Both the position numbers and the translations under genes were made by a program. Positions 16,720 through 21,155 of a stretch of 21,155 nt of DNA are shown here, one piece after another. The number at the start of each line of letters is the position of its first letter. Within the stretch, counting starts at the first letter, position 1. This DNA is from Nitrospirota bacterium (GTDB lineage Bacteria > Nitrospirota > Thermodesulfovibrionia > Thermodesulfovibrionales > JdFR-88): the NCBI GenBank assembly GCA_021790695.1, contig JAJYGJ010000038.1, positions 1 to 21,155 of the forward strand, in the 5' to 3' direction. Under the pieces are notes generated by a model that ran no database searches, had not been told where the DNA came from, and saw nothing but the letters and a program-made list of their open reading frames with translations.

Positions 16720-16738
16720 CCTCTCCCCGTGGGAGAGG
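16720..16738. repeat. Small CCTCTCCC/GGGAGAGG palindrome
   Basis: An 8-bp stem (16720-16727 with 16731-16738) and 3-nt loop, within a C-rich then G-rich tract ending in GGCGAGGGCG. This layout is common in intergenic repeats of many proteobacteria. It lies between the pstS terminator and the porin Pho box; the whole gap 16620-16876 has no gene. Confidence 0.5.
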
Positions 16739-16764
16739 GGCGGCGGCGAGGGCGTCACTTCACA

Positions 16765-16820
16765 TTGTAATCGAAATTTAACATGGGAAAAACGTGCACG
16801 TAACAATGGGCGATTATCAT
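16765..16820 (+). promoter_or_regulatory. Pho box and -10 of the porin gene
   Basis: Four 7-bp units in strict 11-bp phase: TTGTAAT (16765), ATTTAAC (16776), GAAAAAC (16787), ACGTAAC (16798-16804). Exactly 10 bp later is TATCAT (16815-16820, 5 of 6 to TATAAT). The layout matches that of pstS and there is no -35 hexamer. The third unit is the weakest. Confidence 0.65.
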
Positions 16821-16876
16821 ACCTCATGACTTTTAAAAAATATATTTCAGATCAAGGAAAGGAGAAGGAGCAAGTG

Positions 16877-18160
16877 ATGTCAACGGGAAAAAATGTTTTT
16901 TCGGATCGGAGAGGGCGCACGCGGCCCGGCAGGCTCTTCGCGGCCATGCTGGCGTTTTTTCTGGTCGCCGTGCCTTTGGTATTTGCGGTTAATGCAAACG
17001 CGGAAACCGACATGAGCACGCTTGTGAACAAACTCGTACAGAAGGGCGTACTGAGCCAGAATGACGCAAACAACATCCTGGCCCAATCGAACCGGGGGAA
17101 TGAACAACTGCCCGCGTGGCTGAAAAAGATAAGCATAGGCGGCGATCTCCGCCTGAGGTATGAATACAGGGACAAAGAGGGCCTCGCATCGGGCACAGCG
17201 AACCTGGGGCGTTTCAGGTACAGGATCAACGTTGCCGGCCAGGTTCTGGATAACATGAAGGTCGTGGGCCGCCTTGCAAGCAGCAGCGGAGACCCGCGCT
17301 CCCAGAACGTGACCTTCGGCACCGGCATTGGTTCCAATCATTTTACCTTCTCGGGCGAGCCGATAGCCATCGACCAGGCGTATGTCCAATATGCGCCCAC
17401 AAAGGCGTTGAACCTGTTTGGAGGGAAGATGCCGCAGATCATATGGGTGCCAAACCAGCTTGTCTGGGACTCAGACCTCGAACCCGAGGGTCTGGCGGCG
17501 ACGCTCAACGTATCGGCGGCGCAGAATCTCGGGCTCTTTCTGAACACCGGTTTCTGGCTCATCCCGACCATAGGCAATCTGACGCCGACCATGTTCGCCA
17601 TCCAGCCGGGGGTCAACCTGGCGGTCGCGGGCGCCAACGTCAAGCTTGCGGGCACCGCCTACACCTTCAGCGACGTCAAGGGGAAGGCGGCCAGCGGGGT
17701 AATAGGCAACAATACCTCGAACACTTACGTCGGCGGCAAATACGCGTTTGACTACAACATGCTCGCCGCGGACGGGCAGATCGACTTCAATAATGTCTCG
17801 AGTGTGATTCCTTATGTCGGCTTCGACGGCCAGTACGTCCACAACCCCGACCCCTCCACCGGCAACGACGGCTATCTGATCGGCGTCATGTTCGGCGACA
17901 AGGGCGTGCATAAGTTCGGGCAGTGGAAGCTCACCTACGACTACCGCCGTGTTGGAAAAGACTCCGTGCCGGATTTCCTGACGGAAGAAGACGAGCTTAC
18001 GTCTACGGACCTGACGATGAACGTGACCACCTTCACCTTCGGTCTCGCCAAAAATGTCTCCACCGACATAAACTGGCTTGACGCACACCTGGGGACGGCA
18101 ACATACGGAGCCAACAGGAAGAATGAAGTCGTCCAGGTGGATTTCGTTACGTCTTTTTAA
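16877..18160 (+). CDS. Putative outer-membrane porin (Porin_5-like), probably phosphate-starvation induced
   Basis: 427 residues. A basic n-region (SDRRGRTRPGR) leads to a hydrophobic signal segment and a cleavage site near NANA-ETD. After it, DMSTLVNKLVQKGVLSQNDANNILAQ is the short helical N-terminal segment common in putative porins of this group. Then come alternating amphipathic strands (GGDLRLRYEYRD, NLGRFRYRINVAGQVL, WKLTYDYRRVG), ending in a terminal phenylalanine (VDFVTSF) as recognised by the BAM machinery. ATG 16877 was chosen over ATG 16826 because GGAGAAGGAG sits 6 nt upstream and the signal peptide then starts properly. By inference from the Pho-type promoter and the pstS neighbour it may be an anion or phosphate channel, a functional counterpart of OprP or PhoE without evident sequence kinship. 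Confidence 0.85.
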   Translation: MSTGKNVFSDRRGRTRPGRLFAAMLAFFLVAVPLVFAVNANAETDMSTLVNKLVQKGVLSQNDANNILAQSNRGNEQLPAWLKKISIGGDLRLRYEYRDKEGLASGTANLGRFRYRINVAGQVLDNMKVVGRLASSSGDPRSQNVTFGTGIGSNHFTFSGEPIAIDQAYVQYAPTKALNLFGGKMPQIIWVPNQLVWDSDLEPEGLAATLNVSAAQNLGLFLNTGFWLIPTIGNLTPTMFAIQPGVNLAVAGANVKLAGTAYTFSDVKGKAASGVIGNNTSNTYVGGKYAFDYNMLAADGQIDFNNVSSVIPYVGFDGQYVHNPDPSTGNDGYLIGVMFGDKGVHKFGQWKLTYDYRRVGKDSVPDFLTEEDELTSTDLTMNVTTFTFGLAKNVSTDINWLDAHLGTATYGANRKNEVVQVDFVTSF

Positions 18161-18201
18161 GAAGTCGACTCAATCTGCTTACTTCATCCCACCCTCCTCA
18201 A

Positions 18202-18240
18202 TTGAGAGGGGCCGCCCCGAAGGCCCCTCTCAATCCTCTT
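18202..18240 (+). terminator. Terminator hairpin after the porin gene
   Basis: A perfect 12-bp stem (TTGAGAGGGGCC at 18202-18213 with 18222-18233), 8-nt loop, then TCCTCTT. The stem is strong and the tail only partly T-rich. It sits 41 bp past the porin stop. Confidence 0.7.
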
Positions 18241-18256
18241 AAACCCGGAAGCGATT

Positions 18257-18287
18257 TTGAGACAGGTTCCAATGTTTCGTGAATAAT
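18257..18287 (+). promoter_or_regulatory. Possible promoter of the EAL gene
   Basis: TTGAGA (18257-18262) and AATAAT (18282-18287), each 5 of 6 to consensus, are separated by 19 bp, which is longer than optimal. No Pho-type repeat in the right phase is visible here, unlike pstS, porin and kinase. Confidence 0.3.
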
Positions 18288-18295
18288 TGGCGCCG

Positions 18296-18355
18296 CCCGC
18301 AATCGTGTAAAGTTTTTCCCGGAATATGACGAAATAATAATATTGCGGGTTTTTT
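18296..18355 (+). promoter_or_regulatory. Possible attenuator-like hairpin in the EAL leader
   Basis: CCCGCAAT (18296-18303) is the exact reverse complement of ATTGCGGG (18342-18349), which is followed directly by six T (18350-18355). The GC-containing stem plus T-run looks like an intrinsic terminator placed 20 bp before the chosen start, but the 38-nt loop is long. If the promoter at 18257 is real, this hairpin would be transcribed and could attenuate expression. No known riboswitch class is recognised. Confidence 0.3.
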
Positions 18356-18376
18356 ATGCGAAAAAGTGGAGAGGGC

Positions 18377-19135
18377 ATGAAAGACACAATGAAAGGCGAG
18401 AAAGACAGTATCCTCGACATCATGGAAAATAAGGGGCTTACATCTCATTTTCAGCCGGTCCGTTCCAGGGACGGAAAGGTCTTCGGATACGAGGCGCTGG
18501 CGAGGTTTAAGGAAAACGCCGGGTTCACGAGCATTCCGGCCCTGTTCCATGCCGCCGTTCGGACCGGCACGATAGCGTCACTGGACATGCTCTGCCGGGA
18601 AAACGCAATCAGGGAGGCCTCGACCGGCCTTGTGAGGGAAAACGACACCCACCTCTTCATAAACGTCTGTCCTGAAACCTGCCTTTCCTCCGAGCCCCGG
18701 GGCGGCGCCACCGATGAACTGGTGGACCGATGGGGGCTGTCCAGGGAAAGAATAATACTGGAAATCACGGAGGAGACCGCCATAGGCAATTACCCGCTCC
18801 TCAAGGATGCCATGTCTTTTTACAGGGACAATGGATACGGCATAGCGATAGACGATTTCGGCATCGGCTACGGGGGGCTGAAGATGCTCTCCGTAATCAG
18901 GCCGGATTACGTGAAGGTAGACAGGCTTTTCATTCAGGATCTGGATAAGAATTTCGTGAACCTTGCCGTGGTGGAGTCCGTTGCCGTGCTCTGCCGCCGG
19001 CTTGACATAAAGGTGATTGCCGAGGGGATCGAGCGCTCCGAGGAGTTTACGTTCGCGGACAGCCTTGGGATAGACCTTTTTCAGGGTTATTTTATCGGAA
19101 GGCCGTCGCCAGCGGGCTCTGTCTTCCAGAACTGA
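18377..19135 (+). CDS. Stand-alone EAL-domain c-di-GMP phosphodiesterase
   Basis: 252 residues, almost only an EAL domain, no membrane segment or sensor. It hydrolyses c-di-GMP to pGpG. All metal and catalytic residues are seen: EAL itself (E39-L41 in FGYEALARF), N96 (INVCPET), E129 (ILEITE), D159/D160 (IAIDDFGIGYGG), K180 and D182 (VKVDRLFI), E216 (IAEGIE) and Q236 (FQGYFIGRPSP). It should therefore be active. ATG 18377 follows GGAGAGGG; an in-frame ATG at 18356 lies in the T-run and lacks an SD, and ATG 18389 is a further option. It precedes the CBS-domain kinase by 252 bp; in many bacteria EAL and this type of CBS pair are fused in one protein. Confidence 0.92.
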   Translation: MKDTMKGEKDSILDIMENKGLTSHFQPVRSRDGKVFGYEALARFKENAGFTSIPALFHAAVRTGTIASLDMLCRENAIREASTGLVRENDTHLFINVCPETCLSSEPRGGATDELVDRWGLSRERIILEITEETAIGNYPLLKDAMSFYRDNGYGIAIDDFGIGYGGLKMLSVIRPDYVKVDRLFIQDLDKNFVNLAVVESVAVLCRRLDIKVIAEGIERSEEFTFADSLGIDLFQGYFIGRPSPAGSVFQN

Positions 19136-19293
19136 TCGGCGCCTCCAACTGACTCAACCGACTCACATGTCACCGCCATTATCTTGCGGCCCTTGCCGAG
19201 CCCCGCACCCACGGCCTCCGAAGATATCGTGAAACCCGGTTGATCTTCCCCGCGGCGGGCCGGGGGAATAGTGTCCCCGGAAAACCTGTAATC
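19136..19293 (+). other. Non-coding gap after the EAL gene, with a GC-rich hairpin
   Basis: TTCCCC (19246-19251) can pair with GGGGAA (19263-19268) around an 11-nt GC-rich loop. There is no T-tract, so a terminator is only possible. A CTGTAAT at 19286-19292 is a perfect Pho-type half site but is out of phase with the box that follows. I see no gene here: a 74-codon minus-strand frame overlaps the EAL gene and has no SD. Confidence 0.35.
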
Positions 19294-19349
19294 GATTAAT
19301 GAAAATTTCATGCCGGTTTAACGGCGATGTAATATCCGTCGGCTATTCT
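19294..19349 (+). promoter_or_regulatory. Pho-box-like array and -10 upstream of the CBS kinase
   Basis: Units in 11-bp phase: GATTAAT (19294, weak), ATTTCAT (19305), GTTTAAC (19316-19322), ATGTAAT (19327-19333). Exactly 10 bp later is TATTCT (19344-19349, 4 of 6 to TATAAT). The last two units each differ by one base from units in the pstS box, and the distance to the -10 is the same as at pstS and the porin. The palindrome ATGAAAATTTCAT (19299-19311) overlaps the second unit. Confidence 0.55.
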
Positions 19350-19387
19350 CGTTAATCATTAAAAAAGTCTTAAAGAAGGAGAGGGGA

Positions 19388-20659
19388 ATGCCGGCACATT
19401 CAAGGGGATTGGAGGGCGGCAGGTCCGGGGAGACGGACCGGGTGCAAAGTGACACAAGGGTGGGCGGGCTCATAACATCGAGGGAACAAATCGTCCCCGG
19501 CGTTCTTATAAAGCACGCGGCCGACAGATTTTTCACCGATGCCGGGCTCGATGCCTTTGCCCTCGTTGATTGCCGCGAGCCGGTCGGGCTTGTCACGAGA
19601 AACAAGTTCCTCATGAAACTGTTCAGGCTTTACGGATATGAGTTGTACGGCAAGAGGCCGGTAATCAGCCTGGCGGACACGGCGCCGCTCTTTATCGATT
19701 CCGAGGAAAGGCTTGACGTGGCGCTCGACATGGCGATGGGAAGGCCTTTCCGGAACATCTACGACGAACTGGTGGTGGTCGATTCCAGGGGACATTACAT
19801 GGGGCTTCTTTCGGTAAAGGAGCTGGTGATCCGGCAGAGCCACGCGCTCGCCAACAGCATAGTCCAGAAGGAACTGGCAAACGCCAAGGCGGGCGAGCTT
19901 GAAAAGATGGACAAGGTCAAGTCACAGTTCCTCGCCAACGTAACCCATGAGCTGAGGAGCCCGGTGAACGCCATCATCTCGCTGGCGGGGCTGATGCAGG
20001 CGGCGTGCGAGAAGGGGTACATCGGGCAGACTAAAGACAGGCTCTCCCTGCTGCTTTCAAGCGCGGCGAGTTTAAAGGCGATCATCAACAACGTCCTGGA
20101 TCTCTCGAAGATAGAGGCCGGGAAGATGGACGTCATCATCGAGGAATTTGACGCGGTTGAGGAACTTGCCGAGATAGTGGAGACAACAAAGGTGCTCATC
20201 GGGGGAAAACCGGTCGATGCGAGACTTGTCGCTAATGCAAAATCTCTATTCATGGAGTCGGACCCCGTCAAGTTCAGGCAGATCGTCCTCAACCTGACGG
20301 GCAACGCGGCCAAATTCACGGAGAGGGGCATGATAACCGTCTCCGTGGAGACCGACGGAGATTTCATCGCCATCGCGGTAAACGACACCGGGCCGGGCAT
20401 AAAAAAAGAGGACCTGGACAAGCTTTTCACGGCGTTCGGCCAGACAGAGGACGCAAAGACCAAAAGGCACGAAGGGACGGGGCTGGGCCTGACCGTGACC
20501 AGATACCTCGTCGATCTCCTCAAGGGAAATATACGGGTTGAAAGCGAGTGGGGCGAAGGCACGACTTTTTTCGTGCGGCTGCCGGGAAAAAATCCAGAAA
20601 CGGAGGGTTTCAATGAACGATCAGAAGGACGATCAGAAAAAAACAATTCTCGTGATTGA
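19388..20659 (+). CDS. Soluble CBS-pair sensor histidine kinase
   Basis: 423 residues, no transmembrane helix. Residues about 27-150 are a CBS-domain pair: PVGLVTRNKFLMKLF (65-79), LYGYELYGKRPV (81-92), FRNIYDELVVVDSRGHYMGLLSVKEL (121-146). This is the style found between EAL and GGDEF domains in other proteins. A short helix leads to HisKA, H-box FLANVTHELRSPVNAI (H187). The ATPase domain has N-box LNLTGNAAKFT (N306), G1 VNDTGPGI (D333), an F-box (LFTAFGQ) and G2 GTGLGL (363-368). All motifs for autophosphorylation are present. CBS pairs often bind adenine nucleotides, so a cytoplasmic energy or nucleotide signal is plausible (inference). ATG 19388 follows AAGGAGAGG with good spacing. Its 3' end overlaps the receiver gene by 47 bp; the cognate pair is near certain. 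Confidence 0.92.
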   Translation: MPAHSRGLEGGRSGETDRVQSDTRVGGLITSREQIVPGVLIKHAADRFFTDAGLDAFALVDCREPVGLVTRNKFLMKLFRLYGYELYGKRPVISLADTAPLFIDSEERLDVALDMAMGRPFRNIYDELVVVDSRGHYMGLLSVKELVIRQSHALANSIVQKELANAKAGELEKMDKVKSQFLANVTHELRSPVNAIISLAGLMQAACEKGYIGQTKDRLSLLLSSAASLKAIINNVLDLSKIEAGKMDVIIEEFDAVEELAEIVETTKVLIGGKPVDARLVANAKSLFMESDPVKFRQIVLNLTGNAAKFTERGMITVSVETDGDFIAIAVNDTGPGIKKEDLDKLFTAFGQTEDAKTKRHEGTGLGLTVTRYLVDLLKGNIRVESEWGEGTTFFVRLPGKNPETEGFNERSEGRSEKNNSRD

Positions 20660-20996
20660 CGACGACGAAAAGCTGCTTATGGCCACCAGGGAGATTCTGG
20701 AAGGCGAAGGTTACACGGTGTTCACGCACAGGCAGGGCCTCGGTTCATGCGCCGCCATAAACCTTGTAAGGCCGGACCTCGTTCTCCTGGACATAAACAT
20801 GCCCGGATTGTCCGGCGACCGGCTGGCCGCCATGCTGGGCGCCTTTGAATTTACCAAGAACGTCCCCGTTGTCTTTTATTCGTCAAATGACGAGGATATC
20901 CTGAGGAGGGCCGTATCCGCGCACAAGGTGAAAGGATACATATCCAAAGGGGACCTGGCAGACCTGCGGAGAAAAGTCCGGCATTATTTGAAATAA
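20613..20996 (+). CDS. Single-domain response regulator (CheY-like receiver)
   Basis: 127 residues, receiver domain only, no output domain. Acidic pair D16/D17 (ILVIDDDEK), phospho-acceptor D60 (LVLLDINMPG), switch serine S90 (VVFYSS) and conserved lysine K112 (GYISKGD) are all in place. It most likely receives phosphate from the overlapping CBS kinase and acts by protein-protein contact or as a phosphorelay intermediate. ATG 20613 is preceded by GGAGGG at 5 nt. The open frame continues 75 bp upstream but that would read the kinase gene in another frame. The 47-bp overlap (20613-20659) implies translational coupling. No terminator hairpin is seen in the 44 bp before the MITE copy. Confidence 0.92.
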   Translation: MNDQKDDQKKTILVIDDDEKLLMATREILEGEGYTVFTHRQGLGSCAAINLVRPDLVLLDINMPGLSGDRLAAMLGAFEFTKNVPVVFYSSNDEDILRRAVSAHKVKGYISKGDLADLRRKVRHYLK

Positions 20997-21040
20997 CGGG
21001 CGGGCGCGGGATGATCGTTTGTAAAGCGGGCATGGATTTT

Positions 21041-21155
21041 GGTAGTGGCACAGTTTGCTTTGCCAAGCCACATCGGCAAACGCCCTCCCTTGGATGAGGT
21101 ATATCCGTTTGTCCCCGGAGCCCATTTACCTGCCTGCCCTATTCATTCCGGTCGC
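21041..21155 (+). mobile_element. Second copy of the MITE family, cut by window end
   Basis: It begins GGTAGTGGCACAGTT, matching the head of the 1063-1359 element read on the minus strand with one change in the first 27 bp. Further blocks are conserved: TTTGCCAAGC, CCCTCCC and CCTGCCTGCCCTATTCATTC near 21131-21150. The tip hairpin is kept (TTTGCC 21059-21064 with GGCAAA 21075-21080). The far end and the second target duplication are outside the window; the predicted duplication is TGGATTTT (21033-21040). Orientation is opposite to the first copy. Confidence 0.75.

Noticed and set aside
16720..16760. CRISPR or tandem-repeat array in the C/G-rich tract
   Set aside because: Only one short palindrome is present, with no repeat-spacer periodicity. 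No cas genes in the window.
16826..16876. Earlier ATG (16826) for the porin
   Set aside because: It would place 17 extra polar residues before the signal peptide and the strong GGAGAAGGAG SD inside the gene.
18305..18327. Possible Pho box for the EAL gene (GTGTAAA then GAATAT)
   Set aside because: Only a single unit is present, with no partner 11 bp upstream, and the hexamer matches the -10 consensus at just 3 of 6 positions.
19087..19311. 74-codon minus-strand ORF between the EAL and kinase genes
   Set aside because: It overlaps the 3' end of a solid EAL gene, lacks an SD and has no recognisable domain. Its upstream part coincides with the Pho-type array.

Overview
The window (about 21 kb, GC-rich) comes from a Gram-negative, double-membrane bacterium: it encodes an outer-membrane efflux lipoprotein, a porin and a periplasmic phosphate-binding protein. 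The gene style (GlgP of the short ~850-residue type, putative Porin_5 protein, GTG starts, dispersed GTCATTCC-type palindromes) would fit Nitrospirota or Desulfobacterota. That placement is an impression, because there is no rRNA or marker gene here.

Left third, minus strand (6503 to 1). A small SHOCT membrane protein is followed by a tight alpha-glucan unit: GH13 glycosidase, HAD phosphatase-like protein and alpha-glucan phosphorylase (GlgP). The HAD and GlgP genes overlap by ATGA. A DUF362/ferredoxin protein follows, cut by the window edge. Between glgP and the DUF362 gene sits a 297-bp MITE-like element (1063-1359) with 15-bp perfect terminal inverted repeats and an 8-bp target duplication. 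A second copy in opposite orientation begins at 21041 and runs off the right edge.

Middle. A plus-strand tripartite efflux operon in the order outer-membrane factor, membrane fusion protein, RND pump (6683-12518) converges on a CapA-family gene (minus). A 397-bp gap full of palindromic repeats follows, then a UspA stress protein (plus) and an undecaprenyl-diphosphatase (uppP, minus).

Right third, plus strand (15518-20996): the most interesting part. An orphan pstS (no pstCAB in the window), a porin, a stand-alone EAL-domain c-di-GMP phosphodiesterase, and a soluble CBS-domain histidine kinase overlapping a CheY-like receiver. Upstream of pstS, the porin and the kinase I see tandem 7-bp units (consensus about nT[G/T]TAA[C/T]) repeated every 11 bp. 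At each of the three, the last unit ends exactly 10 bp before a -10-like hexamer. This is the classic PhoB-box geometry. It suggests a phosphate-starvation regulon that includes a c-di-GMP and two-component signalling module as well as uptake genes. The CBS segment of the kinase resembles the one found in EAL-CBS-GGDEF proteins, so the EAL gene plus CBS-kinase pair looks like a split and re-wired version of that architecture.
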